In this document: one piece after another, positions 9,312 to 18,131 of the stretch
Layout: each line of letters begins with the position of its first letter
How positions within the stretch are numbered: the first letter of the stretch is position 1
From: Planctomycetota bacterium
GTDB lineage: Bacteria; Planctomycetota; Phycisphaerae; Phycisphaerales; UBA5793
DNA length: 64,000 bases
Direction: 5' to 3'
Assembly (NCBI GenBank): GCA_013112555.1
Contig: JABFGK010000002.1
Location: forward strand, 992,001 to 1,056,000
The notes under the pieces: model-generated
Databases searched by the model: none
What the model was told of the DNA's origin: nothing
What the model saw: only the letters and a program-made list of their open reading frames with translations
Made by a program: the position numbers and the translations under genes

Positions 9312-10467
9312 TTACTCGGATTTGGATTTGTCGGTGTTGGAACTGTCGGTGTCGCCATCATCGTTGCTGTCGGCAGCGTCAGGCGTTGATGAGATGATGC
9401 CGTGTGTCTCGAGGACCTTGATACGAATCTCGTCGATGAGTTCGGGATTGTCCTTGAGGAACTGCTTGGCGTTTTCGCGCCCCTGGCCGAGTCGGATTTC
9501 GCCGTAACTGAACCAGGCACCGCTCTTGGCCACGATTTCACTGACGACGGCCAGGTCGATGAGGTCGCCGGTGGCGCTGATCCCTTCGTTGAACATGATA
9601 TCGAACTCGGCGTCACGGAAGGGTGGGGCGACCTTGTTCTTGACGACGCGGGCACGGACTCGGTTGCCGATGGCGCGGTCGCCATCCTTGATGGACCCGA
9701 TACGGCGAATATCGATGCGGACGGAGGAGTAGAACTTGAGGGCCCGGCCGCCGGGTGTGGTTTCGGGCGAGCCGAACATGACGCCGATTTTCTCCCGGAT
9801 CTGGTTGATGAAAACGACGGTGGTGCGTGATTTGGAGATGGCACCGGTCAGCTTTCGGAGCGCCTGGCTCATGAGTCGGGCCTGGAGGCCGACATGTGAG
9901 TCGCCCATCTCGCCCTCGATTTCAGCACGGGGGATCAGGGCAGCGACGGAGTCGACGACGACGATATCGACGGCGTTGGAGCGGACGAGGAGTTCGCAGA
10001 TTTCCATAGCCTGCTCGCCGGTGTCGGGTTGGCTGACGAGGAGTTCGTCGATGTTGACGCCGAGTCGCCGCGCCACGAGGGATCGAGCGCATGTTCTGCG
10101 TCGATGAAGGCAGCGATACCGCCTGCTTTTGGGCAGATGCGAGGGTATGGAGTGCGAGGGTTGTTTTACCGGAGGATTCCGGGCCGAAGAACTCGGCCAC
10201 GCGTCCTCGTGGGATTCCTCGGCCGCCGAGTGCAATATCGAGGCTGATGGCACCGGTCGAAAGCCCTGCGACGGGTTGTATGGCCTGGCCATCGAGTTTC
10301 ATGATGGCGCCTTTACCGAACATCTTTTCGATTTGGCCGATGGTGCGATCGAGTGCCTGGGTCCGTCCGTCGTCGTCGGGGTTGCCTGAGGACGATGATC
10401 TGGGATTGACCTCAATGGTCGTGGAGGAGCGGCTTGACGACGATCGTGACTTGGATGAGAGTGCCAT
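9312..10467 (-). pseudogene. recA: recA, interrupted by two single-base deletions 52 bp apart
   Basis: Two overlapping track ORFs together encode RecA. The 5' part carries [20 protein letters not shown] and the Walker A motif [13 protein letters not shown]. The 3' part resumes at [19 protein letters not shown] and contains [41 protein letters not shown] and an acidic C-tail. Between them the third frame encodes [18 protein letters not shown], which includes the catalytic Glu. So one base is missing in the A-run (T-run 10127-10130 on +) and one between 10075 and 10076. Both flanks and the middle are well conserved, so the damage is very recent or is a sequencing/assembly error. The start ATG 10467 ([10 protein letters not shown]) is chosen from several in-frame candidates. 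RecA is the recombination and SOS ATPase. Confidence 0.9.
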
Positions 10468-11090
10468 GTCGATTGGTCGCTTTCGGTCTTTCGGGAACCC
10501 GGGAGGGCGCTGTTTGTGTTTCCGGATCATCATAGGGAGGCGTTGATCGTTGGGTGATGATCGGGGGCGCTGACCCGGTCGGTATTTGTTTGTGTTTCCG
10601 TGAATGATAGGATCGGTGTTTGTTTGGGAATGTCAAGTGGTGTGGTGGGAAATTTGACAGAAAAGTGAAAAAGGGGAGGGGGCGGGGGCGGAAAGGGGAC
10701 GCGCTCCCCTTCGGGTCGCGGCTAACTGGGACTGGATCCCAGCCTGCGCCGGGATGACGGGGAGGGGGGAGATACACGGGCGGTCCTCGTCGCTGTCGCG
10801 ATTCGTACCAGCCGTGCCACCCTCAGAGGGGGCGTGTGTGGATCAGGCCTTCACCCCCAGCCCCTCTCCCGTGGGGAGAGGGGGGCAAGAGTGCCAATCG
10901 GGAGATTGGCGATCCGGGGCGTGAAGATGGATTCCCGCGTTCGCGGGAATGACGGGGAGGAGGAGAAGATGGATTCCCGCGTGCGCGGGAATGACGGGGA
11001 GGAGGAGAAGATGGATTCCCGCGTTCGCGGGAATGACGGAAGGGGGAGAAGATGGATCCCCGCGTGCGCGGGAATGACGGATGGGGAGGT
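10468..11090. repeat. Long intergenic repeat block 4
   Basis: No gene is seen in these 620 bases. Just upstream of recA (10500-10680) is a less repetitive stretch that should hold its promoter; I saw no convincing LexA box there. From about 10690 come a GCGGCTAAC module, a diverged dRS3-like hairpin (10731-10760), a CCCCCAGCCCCTCTCCC module (10850-10881), a GCCAATC..GATTGGC hairpin (10888-10920), and a tandem array of four dRS3-like units. Confidence 0.8.
10923..11080. repeat. Tandem array of four dRS3-like units (period 42/42/41 bp)
   Basis: Units begin at 10923, 10965, 11007 and 11048. Each is GAAGATGGATTCCCGCG, a TTC or TGC centre, then CGCGGGAATGACGG (the fourth reads GATCCCC), separated by a G/A-rich spacer. 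Loop bases alternate TTC, TGC, TTC, TGC. The regular period suggests unit-wise duplication. Confidence 0.92.
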
Positions 11091-12323
11091 TCAGGGGCTC
11101 TGGGGGCGGAGACGGGCGGTGGTGGTGGGGGTGTTGGTGAGTGGGAAGGCATCGGCGACGGCACGGACATCAGCCAGTGTCACGGCCTGGATCCGCTCCA
11201 GTTCCTCATCAAGCGTTCGATAGGGCAGGTCGTAGACACCGAGTTTCCCGAGTCGGCGCATGCGCCCGGCCGGCCGCTCGCCGTGCAGTGTGACGAGTGT
11301 GGCGATCTTGTTGCGCAATCGTTCGAGATCGTCGTCGGTCACGCGATCCAGAAAGTGTGCAAGCGTGTCATTGATCACGGTCTCGACCTGTTCGGCTCGT
11401 TCGGGTGAGCAGGAGGCAAAAGCGTAGAACTCGCCCAGCCCGTCTCGGCCGTCATACCAGAACTGAGCCTCATCTGCAAGCCCCGGGTCCACGAGTGCCC
11501 AGTACAGCAGCGAGCCTTCGGAGTCGCCGATGAGATGAGCAAGGATGTCGGCGGCGTATCGCGACTCATCCTGGATCGGGGGAGCCGCTGCGATCATCAT
11601 GTAATAGTGACGGGCGGCGCGCTCGTCGTCCAATGTAAGGTCCACGCTCGACCGTTGCAGTTCCGGGTGTTCTCGCTGTGCACCGGTCGGCTCCCATGAG
11701 CCGCAGAGTCGTTTTATGTCGGCAGTCATGGCATCAAACTCGATGCGGCCGGCCAGTGTGACGGTGATGCAGTCGGGGGAATATCGTTGATCGAAGTATG
11801 CGCGCATCTGTTCGGGTGTCATGGCTGACACGGTTTCGGTCGTGCCGAGTACACGATTGCTCAGGGGATGTGATTTGTAATGTGCTTCGACGGCTGGGTC
11901 ATAGAGTCGGCTGAAGGGCATGTCCTGGTACATGGCGATTTCCTCGAGGATCACGCCACGTTCGGAGTTGAAGTCGTCGTCGCGCAGTGCCGGCCGCATA
12001 ATATCGGCCAGCAGGTCGGCAGCAGCAGGCAGGTTTTCGGGCAGCACCCAGGCCCAATACCCGGTCATTTCGTTGCTCGTGAAGGCATTATACTCGGCCC
12101 CGAGTTGGTCGAACTCGAGGTTGACGTCGGCTGCAGAGCGAGTGGCCGTCCCTTTGAACAGCATGTGTTCGAGGAAATGGCTGACGCCCATGATGTCCGA
12201 TGATTCATCGCGCGCCCCGGTACGGACAAAAAAGCCACACGCAGCCGTGTGGGCCTCCGGGTCGATTTCGCCCAGAACTGTGAGGCCGTTGGGCAACGTT
12301 GCCTGCTTGTATTCGACACCCAT
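11091..12323 (-). CDS. M16-family zinc peptidase (processing-peptidase-like)
   Basis: The product is 410 aa, the size of single-unit M16B peptidases. The inverted zinc motif HxxEH is present (HFLEH, about residues 49-53) and a third ligand Glu lies in ERGVILEEI about 75 residues later. The conserved NAFTSNEMTGYW segment also fits. It starts 23 bases after the stop of the other M16-like gene, so the two form an operon. Two-subunit M16 proteases often have one active and one inactive chain, which is the likely arrangement here. No signal peptide is seen on this chain although its partner has one, so co-localisation is uncertain. The 3' end lies next to a repeat array. Confidence 0.88.
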   Translation of the reverse strand: MGVEYKQATLPNGLTVLGEIDPEAHTAACGFFVRTGARDESSDIMGVSHFLEHMLFKGTATRSAADVNLEFDQLGAEYNAFTSNEMTGYWAWVLPENLPAAADLLADIMRPALRDDDFNSERGVILEEIAMYQDMPFSRLYDPAVEAHYKSHPLSNRVLGTTETVSAMTPEQMRAYFDQRYSPDCITVTLAGRIEFDAMTADIKRLCGSWEPTGAQREHPELQRSSVDLTLDDERAARHYYMMIAAAPPIQDESRYAADILAHLIGDSEGSLLYWALVDPGLADEAQFWYDGRDGLGEFYAFASCSPERAEQVETVINDTLAHFLDRVTDDDLERLRNKIATLVTLHGERPAGRMRRLGKLGVYDLPYRTLDEELERIQAVTLADVRAVADAFPLTNTPTTTARLRPQSP

Positions 12324-12346
12324 GTATTGTGTTCCTGTGTATTAAC

Positions 12347-13837
12347 TTACTTGGCCTTCAGGACAAAGACGGCTCGATTCTCGTTGTCGAGAAAGTACTT
12401 CGTCTTTGCGTCTTCAATGTCCTTCTTTTTCAGGCTCATCAGCCGATCGCGGTATTGGGCCCAGAAGGATTCGTCGCCGTGGAGTTCCCGGAAGGCAGCG
12501 GCGTAGGCCACGGTATAGAGGACGTCCGGCCGGCCGCGCATCGCCTTGATGAAGTCCGGGGAGAAGTCGTATCCCAGTTGATAGGAAATGGTGCTGAAGG
12601 CATAGCGGCTATATGTTGACTGGCCTTCCGGGTTTTCAAATCGCTTCGTCCACAGGTCGAATGCTTGTTGCGGCCCTTCGGGGAAGCCGATGGCGTGCGG
12701 CGTGAGATAGGCAGCGCGCGGGTCGACGAGCAGATCATATTGGAAGGCAAGGCGTCCTTGTGCTTCGGGGTATTTCGATGCGCGGCGGACGTAGTTCTTG
12801 GCAATGGCCAGGAAGGCAGGGTGATCATCGTCGGTCACCGGCGGGGCGTAGTACGCAACGGTCAGATGATCTTTGTTCCCGGGCAGATGTTCGACGACGA
12901 CATCGCGCTTCACTGCCCCGACCGGCTTGACGTATTCGCGGGTTGGTGGTTCAGGCCAATTGTTGCCGCCGATTTGCTCAAGGGAGACGGTGACGGATGA
13001 GATGACATCGGGTTCGACGGCAGCGCCGCACACGACGACCATGATGTTCGACGGATGGAGTCGAGACTGCCAGGCTTGTGTCACTTCGGCCGGTGACATT
13101 CGTTTGAGCCAATCGGGATTGCACCCGCGTGCATCGCCGGAACTGTGGCGGAATGTCTTTCCGACGAGCCAACTGGAGGGCACGATGAGCGGTTTGTCTT
13201 CGAACCGGCTTTTGACTTCGGCTGCGAGATCGGCACAGACGCGGTCAATGTCGGGCTGGGTGATTTTGAGTGTGCGCAGGCGGTCGATATAGGCTGGGAA
13301 CCTGGTTTCGGCCTGCTCGGATGGGACGGTGATGCCGAGAACGGTGTGATCGGGATGTGGCTGCATACCCCAGCCGGCAGGGAAGCGTCGATCGAACTCG
13401 TCATATGAGACGGCCGGCTCGGATTCAGTAGCACAGGTATCGGCGAGTCGGACGAGCATGCGCGTGAGCCCGACTTCGCGTCGTGGGTCGTGGTTTTCGC
13501 CGGTCTTGAGCACGACGAGCATGCTGACGAAGCGCTGGGAAGGGATTTCCTGTGTAACGAGGATGGTCTGGTTTTTCAGGACGGTTCGCTGGACGGTCTG
13601 TTGGACGGGCTCGGTGGGATAGTCGATTTCGACGCGCTGGGCGGTCATGGTGACGCCCGGCTCGCTCTCGGTCTGCTGTTGCTGCTCCTGCGCGACGGCC
13701 GTGAATGCTGCTGCGACACACGTGGCAGCGGCAAGCAGGGCGGTTGCGAAGCGTGAGCGGGCGCAGGCGTGGGCTGTATTTGTGGGTGATTGGTATGGCA
13801 TTTCGGTCCTCGTCCTCGTCATTTGGCGTGGTTTCAT
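12347..13837 (-). CDS. M16-like protein lacking the zinc motif, exported
   Basis: The product is 496 aa (484 if ATG 13801 is used, which has GAGGACGAGGA upstream). A signal peptide (RFATALLAAATCVAAAFTAVAQ) is followed by an M16 fold: QRFVSMLVVLKTGENHDP matches the strand before the zinc helix, but that helix reads VGLTRMLVRL instead of HxxEH. The C-terminal M16 domain (MSPAEVTQAWQSRLHPSNIMVVVCG) is intact. I therefore call it a non-catalytic M16 subunit, first gene of a two-gene operon with the active M16 gene. The function of the pair is unknown; peptide degradation or protein processing are the usual roles. Confidence 0.82.
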   Translation of the reverse strand: MKPRQMTRTRTEMPYQSPTNTAHACARSRFATALLAAATCVAAAFTAVAQEQQQQTESEPGVTMTAQRVEIDYPTEPVQQTVQRTVLKNQTILVTQEIPSQRFVSMLVVLKTGENHDPRREVGLTRMLVRLADTCATESEPAVSYDEFDRRFPAGWGMQPHPDHTVLGITVPSEQAETRFPAYIDRLRTLKITQPDIDRVCADLAAEVKSRFEDKPLIVPSSWLVGKTFRHSSGDARGCNPDWLKRMSPAEVTQAWQSRLHPSNIMVVVCGAAVEPDVISSVTVSLEQIGGNNWPEPPTREYVKPVGAVKRDVVVEHLPGNKDHLTVAYYAPPVTDDDHPAFLAIAKNYVRRASKYPEAQGRLAFQYDLLVDPRAAYLTPHAIGFPEGPQQAFDLWTKRFENPEGQSTYSRYAFSTISYQLGYDFSPDFIKAMRGRPDVLYTVAYAAAFRELHGDESFWAQYRDRLMSLKKKDIEDAKTKYFLDNENRAVFVLKAK

Positions 13838-14215
13838 GCCGTCTGGTGGCAGGAAGGGGCACTCCTCAGTATAGATCAGACGGGTGAGTGGTTGTTGTTC
13901 CGTCAGGAATCAGGGGGTTGTTGAGGGGATGCGGGGTGAGGGGGTGGCAAGATGCTTGCGCATCATCAATCCTCCCCCGGCAAAGCCGCCACCGGTGGTG
14001 GCGGCGAAGGGCGGATGAAGAGAAGATGGATTCCGGCGTGCGCGGGATGACGGAGGGGGGAAAATGGGGGAATTCGGCTAATGGGTGGGTTGAAGGATCG
14101 TTGTAGTGATGTCGCCGGGCAGGGATTCGCCGATGGTGGGTCCAGGAACGGCGATTGAGATCGCGGCCCCTGTGACAATGGCGGGCGGGGTGATAACTAC
14201 CGGATAGGAGGATGC
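13838..14215. repeat. Divergent intergenic region with repeat modules (block 5)
   Basis: This lies between the divergent M16-like and ECF sigma genes and must hold both promoters. A diverged GATGCTTGCGCATCATC module (about 13950), the GCCGCCACCGGTGGTGGCGG palindrome (about 13984) and a dRS3-like hairpin variant (about 14021-14052) occupy its middle. GGATAGGAGG just before 14216 is the sigma gene's ribosome binding site. No further motif is clear. Confidence 0.7.
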
Positions 14216-14974
14216 ATGAGCGCTCATGCAACCACAAACGGCCTGACGCCGGTCCCCCCCGGGGATGCTGCGGGTTTACCTGCTGAATCGGGCAGCGAGA
14301 CTGCGAGGTCGGAGCCGAAGTCATCGCCGGCCCCGGATGCCGAGTGGATTCGCAGGATTCTGGATGAATACGGCGATCAGTTGCTGCGGTATTCGGCCCG
14401 ATGGCTGCACGGCGATACGGATCGGGCGGCCGACGTCGTTCAGGATGCGTTTGTGCAACTCTGTCGGCCTGATACGAAGAAGCCGGAACCGCAGCATTTG
14501 AAAGCGTGGCTCTATGCCGTGTGTCGCAATCGGGCACTCGACATCGCGCGAAAGGAGCGTCGTATGACGACCTTTTCACCCCAACATGCCAACGAACCGG
14601 ACGCGAACCCATCCGATGCTGCGGTTGCCTCTGCGATGGAGCAGCAGCATGGGAAGGATGAGGCGAACGAAGGGGGCAGCAGCGGTCTGCAGGGGGATCA
14701 TCCGGACTGGTCTGAGCAGCGTCACAAGGTGTATCAGGCGATGGGGGTGCTGTCGGAGACGCAACAGGATGTGCTGCGACTGAAGTTTCAGAGCGACTTG
14801 TCGTATGCGGAGATTGCGCGAGTGCTCGATCTGTCGGTCACGAACGTCGGTTTTCTGATTCACACGGCCATGAAGGCGCTGCGTCAGCACCTGGTGCCGG
14901 AGCCGGCTGTCAGTGGGCCTTCTGTTTCGCCGACTCACCGTAGCCGGGAAAACCAATCTGCCGGAGGCGATTGA
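14216..14974 (+). CDS. ECF-type RNA polymerase sigma factor
   Basis: The product is 252 aa. Region 2 is at about 55-105 (DRAADVVQDAFVQL, LKAWLYAVCRNRALDIARKE). Region 4 is at about 175-225, with the helix-turn-helix SYAEIARVLDLSVTNVGFLI. An acidic, low-complexity linker separates them and a 40-residue Pro/Ser-rich N-terminus precedes. ATG 14216 follows GGATAGGAGGATGC. An anti-sigma-like membrane protein and a VWA protein follow at once, a sigma/VWA arrangement common in planctomycetes, so the three are probably one signalling operon with the membrane protein holding the sigma factor. Confidence 0.92.
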   Translation: MSAHATTNGLTPVPPGDAAGLPAESGSETARSEPKSSPAPDAEWIRRILDEYGDQLLRYSARWLHGDTDRAADVVQDAFVQLCRPDTKKPEPQHLKAWLYAVCRNRALDIARKERRMTTFSPQHANEPDANPSDAAVASAMEQQHGKDEANEGGSSGLQGDHPDWSEQRHKVYQAMGVLSETQQDVLRLKFQSDLSYAEIARVLDLSVTNVGFLIHTAMKALRQHLVPEPAVSGPSVSPTHRSRENQSAGGD

Positions 14975-15057
14975 TCAATCGCATGGATGGCATCATGCCC
15001 TGTATTTCGATTCTCGTAGTTCTTACTGCATGATTCAAAGCAACCCGAGGTGTCCAA

Positions 15058-15594
15058 ATGGAACCGACTCAGAATACCAACGACGATACACACGACCGAA
15101 CTGTTGCGCAGCACGATCCGTTCGATGACCCGAACGTGACGGCGTATGCACTTGGTGAACTTGAGATTCCCGAGGATCTGGCCCGAGTGGAAGCTCTGAT
15201 CGACAGTGACCCGCGGTATCGGGAGGCGGTCGATGCGATTCGTCAGACGGCCTCGGTCTTGACGGCTGAACTTGGCGCTGAGGGCGGGCCGACGCTGTCG
15301 GCAGATCAGCGGGCCACGATGGCTGAGCAGATTCAGAAGCGGTCGACAGAGACGGGCGAAGGGCCGGCGTTGAAGTATGACGGGAAGCCGGTTGACATGA
15401 ACCCGGCGTTATGGCGTCGGCGATCGTTCTGGGCGTGCGCCGGCATGACGGGGATTGCAGCGTGCGCGACTTTTGTGGCGATGTGGCCATCATTGTTTGA
15501 GCCGGCAGGCGGTGGCAGGAGCGAGCTCGCCTTACGGGTTGAATCGGATGCAACGGAGGCGCGCGATTGCGCGCAGCGGGCGGTCGCGGCGTGA
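15058..15594 (+). CDS. Anti-sigma-like membrane protein (N-terminal part of a VWA protein?)
   Basis: The product is 178 aa. The N-terminal region (DPNVTAYALGELEIPEDLARVEALIDSDP) is the short helical domain found at the start of planctomycete VWA/anti-sigma proteins. One membrane segment (about 120-147, FWACAGMTGIAACATFVAMW) follows. GAGG precedes ATG 15058. The stop overlaps a GTG start of the next gene (GTGA). In homologous YfbK-type proteins this domain, the membrane segment and the VWA domain are one chain, so either the pair is translationally coupled or a 1-base deletion split one gene. Without fusion the VWA part would have no export signal. Confidence 0.7.
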   Translation: MEPTQNTNDDTHDRTVAQHDPFDDPNVTAYALGELEIPEDLARVEALIDSDPRYREAVDAIRQTASVLTAELGAEGGPTLSADQRATMAEQIQKRSTETGEGPALKYDGKPVDMNPALWRRRSFWACAGMTGIAACATFVAMWPSLFEPAGGGRSELALRVESDATEARDCAQRAVAA

Positions 15595-17660
15595 GCCCGG
15601 GCCAACCGTCGGCAGCACCGATGGATTCGCTGAGTGCAGCGGCCGACAAAGACGCAAAGATGAAGGGGGCACTGAACAGTATTCAGGGGCGTCGTTCGTC
15701 CGGAACCGTGATTGGCGAGCAGATTGTTGACGGCGAGTCGTTGGGCTTCTTCGTCGAGGGTGCTGCGCCGGCGCGCGAGTACGATCGGTATGCATACGGC
15801 ATCACAGAAGGAGGGAGCGGGGGAATTCCGGCGGATGACTATTCTGAAACCGTGCAGCGTTACTATGCGGACGTGGTGGACCGGGCCGGCGGTGCTGCTG
15901 ATGCACCAATGGATGGGTACAGAGAGGATGATGATACGTGGACGCCGTGGAGCCTGCAGGAAAATACGCTGCCGTCGGGAGAGAGTTTGTTTGGTACGGA
16001 GGCGGATAGTTTTGCCAGCCAGGCGCTTTCTCACACGAACGCGGAGATCAGTCTGGCCAACGAGGCGTATTCGAAGATTGTTGATAACACGTTCAACGTG
16101 GTGACGGAGCAACCGTTGTCGACGTTCTCGATCGACGTTGATACGGCATCATATTCGAACATTCGCCGGATCATTAATTCGAACAGCATGATTCCGCCGG
16201 CACCGGCGGTGCGCATTGAGGAGATGGTGAATTACTTTGATTATAAGTACACGCCACCGGCTGAAGATGATCCGCTGCCGTTTGCGACGGCGGTTGAGAT
16301 TGCAGAATGCCCATGGGAGCCGTCTCACAAACTGGCCAGGATCGGGTTGAAGGGCAAAGAGATTGCGGCAAACAATCGGCCGGCCACGAACCTCGTGTTC
16401 CTGCTGGACGTGTCGGGTTCAATGAGTGATCGCAACAAGTTGCCGCTGGTCAAGAAGAGCATGGCGGAGATGGTCAACAACCTGACGGTTGACGATCGGG
16501 TGGCGATTGTGACGTATGCCGGGAACTCGCAGGTGGCGCTTGAATCGACGCCGTGCTTCCAGCGTCAGACGATTCTGGATGCGATTAATCGTTTGTCGGC
16601 CGGCGGCTCGACGAACGGGGCGGCCGGGATTACCCAGGCATATGACATTGCATCAGCGAACTTTATCAAGGAGGGTGTGAATCGGGTGGTGTTGGCAACC
16701 GACGGCGATTTCAATGTCGGTATCAGTAACAACGGCGATCTGCTGGAACTGATTGATGAGAAGGCAGACACGGGCGTGTTTCTGAGCGTGCTCGGGTTCG
16801 GCATGGGGAACTACAAGGACGACAAACTGGAGACGCTGGCCGATCACGGGAACGGGAACTATGCGTACATTGACACGTATGACGAGGCATATCACGTGCT
16901 GGTGGAGAAGATGGCCGGCACATTGGTGACGATTGCAAAGGATGTTAAGATTCAGATTGAGTTTAATCCTGCGCGGGTGGCATCGTATCGCCTGATTGGG
17001 TACGAGAACCGTGTGCTGGCAGCGCGTGACTTCAATGATGACACGATTGATGCCGGTGAGATCGGCGCGGGTCATACGGTGACGGCATTGTACGAGATCG
17101 TGCCGGCAGCCGGCGGCTCTGAGTCGGGCGCGGTGGTCGATGATCCGGCTGCTACTGAGCCGGCGACGGATGATCTTGTGTATCAAAAGAGTGAGCCGAC
17201 TGACCGGGCGCTGGCGTCTTCAGAGTTGTTCAATCTGAAGTTGCGGTACAAAGAACCGGCCGGCGACGAGAGCAAGCTGGTTGTGATTCCGGTGAGTGAT
17301 TCGGATGGGAATGGGATATCGATTGATGATGCCTCGCCGGACTTCCGGTTTGCGGCTGCTGTTGCATCGTATGGGATGCTGCTTCGGAACTCGCCGTATG
17401 CCGGGAAGTCGACGTTTGGCCTGGTGCTTGAGTTGGCAGCATCGGCAGGGCGCGAAGAATCGGTTGATCGCGTTCGCCTGGCACGAGGCGGGGAGCAGAG
17501 GGGTGGGGCACCGGCGGAGGCTGAGGCTGACGAGACGTCTGAAGTTCGTCGGCCGGAGGCTGTTGATGCAGATGCGACGCGTCGGGCTGAATTTGTGGAG
17601 TTGGTGCGTCGGACGATTCAGTTGACGGATACGGGAGATGGTGATGTGAACGAGCAGTAG
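15591..17660 (+). CDS. YfbK-type von Willebrand factor A domain protein
   Basis: The product is 689 aa from GTG 15591 (the track uses a TTG at 15567). The central region holds the family signature PLSTFSIDVDTASYSNIRR and RIEEMVNYFDY, then the VWA domain with the metal-ion-dependent adhesion motif (FLLDVSGSMSDRN, about residue 275), a threonine segment and ATDGDFNVG. The C-terminal YfbK domain runs to the end with a disordered tail. Homologs are membrane-anchored and extracytoplasmic, with an anti-sigma module at the N-terminus. This ORF lacks a signal peptide, which supports fusion to the upstream ORF. It ends the sigma/anti-sigma/VWA operon. Role inferred: metal-dependent protein binding at the cell surface tied to sigma control. 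Confidence 0.85.
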   Translation: MSPGQPSAAPMDSLSAAADKDAKMKGALNSIQGRRSSGTVIGEQIVDGESLGFFVEGAAPAREYDRYAYGITEGGSGGIPADDYSETVQRYYADVVDRAGGAADAPMDGYREDDDTWTPWSLQENTLPSGESLFGTEADSFASQALSHTNAEISLANEAYSKIVDNTFNVVTEQPLSTFSIDVDTASYSNIRRIINSNSMIPPAPAVRIEEMVNYFDYKYTPPAEDDPLPFATAVEIAECPWEPSHKLARIGLKGKEIAANNRPATNLVFLLDVSGSMSDRNKLPLVKKSMAEMVNNLTVDDRVAIVTYAGNSQVALESTPCFQRQTILDAINRLSAGGSTNGAAGITQAYDIASANFIKEGVNRVVLATDGDFNVGISNNGDLLELIDEKADTGVFLSVLGFGMGNYKDDKLETLADHGNGNYAYIDTYDEAYHVLVEKMAGTLVTIAKDVKIQIEFNPARVASYRLIGYENRVLAARDFNDDTIDAGEIGAGHTVTALYEIVPAAGGSESGAVVDDPAATEPATDDLVYQKSEPTDRALASSELFNLKLRYKEPAGDESKLVVIPVSDSDGNGISIDDASPDFRFAAAVASYGMLLRNSPYAGKSTFGLVLELAASAGREESVDRVRLARGGEQRGGAPAEAEADETSEVRRPEAVDADATRRAEFVELVRRTIQLTDTGDGDVNEQ

Positions 17661-18131
17661 TGAGTGATAGGGGGAGGGGTGGGAGAAAAGGGGGGGAGAA
17701 GATGGATTCCCGCGTGCGCGAGAATGACGGGCAAGAAGTAGGCCGGATCAACGCTGCTTTGAGCGGAAGATCCGGCAGGGAGACCGTGCGGAACACATTG
17801 ATCTCCCTGGATCCCGGCCAATGGGGGAGGCGCCGGGATGACGGAGGGGTTTCCCCCGCGGATAGGAATCCGTGGGCTTGGGGGAGAGGGGATGAGGCAT
17901 CGGACAATCCGTGGGGCGCGGCTTGCCCGGCTTGCATGAGGCATGCACATGGCATGATGCTTGCGCATCATTCCTCCGGCAGAGCCGGGTGCTAACGGGA
18001 GGAGGATGGATTCCCGCGTGCGCGGGAATGACGGAGGGGAGGGGGAGAGAGCCGCGGCTGAACAGTGAGGCGTGGGGTAGAATGCTCTCGTATTCGTCTG
18101 TGAGCACCCGGCCTAATGAGAGTACTACACC
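17661..18131. repeat. Mosaic repeat block 6
   Basis: No gene is seen in these 470 bases. Modules: dRS3-like palindrome (17698-17730), GTAGGCCGGATC hairpin (about 17737-17776), a dRS3-like copy whose centre carries extra AATGGGGGAG (about 17808-17842), CCCGCGGATAGG...ATCCGTGGG (about 17852-17880), GGACAATCCG..GCCCGG (about 17903-17935), GATGCTTGCGCATC with CCGGC hairpin (about 17950-17998), and another dRS3-like palindrome (18000-18034). TAGAAT at 18078-18083 is a possible -10 element for the aminopeptidase gene, about 49 bases before its start. Confidence 0.8.

Noticed and set aside
10029-10546. Plus-strand ORFs over recA that could suggest an alternative gene
   Set aside because: The minus strand carries clear RecA motifs on both sides; the plus ORFs arise because recA is interrupted.
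10923-11080. Regular palindromic repeats resembling a short CRISPR array
   Set aside because: The repeat unit is itself palindromic, spacers are near-identical G/A-rich bases of about 9 nt, and no cas genes are present.
13866-14612. 248-aa ORF on the minus strand
   Set aside because: It covers the ECF sigma gene in antisense and runs through repeats; Arg/His/Pro-rich shadow composition.
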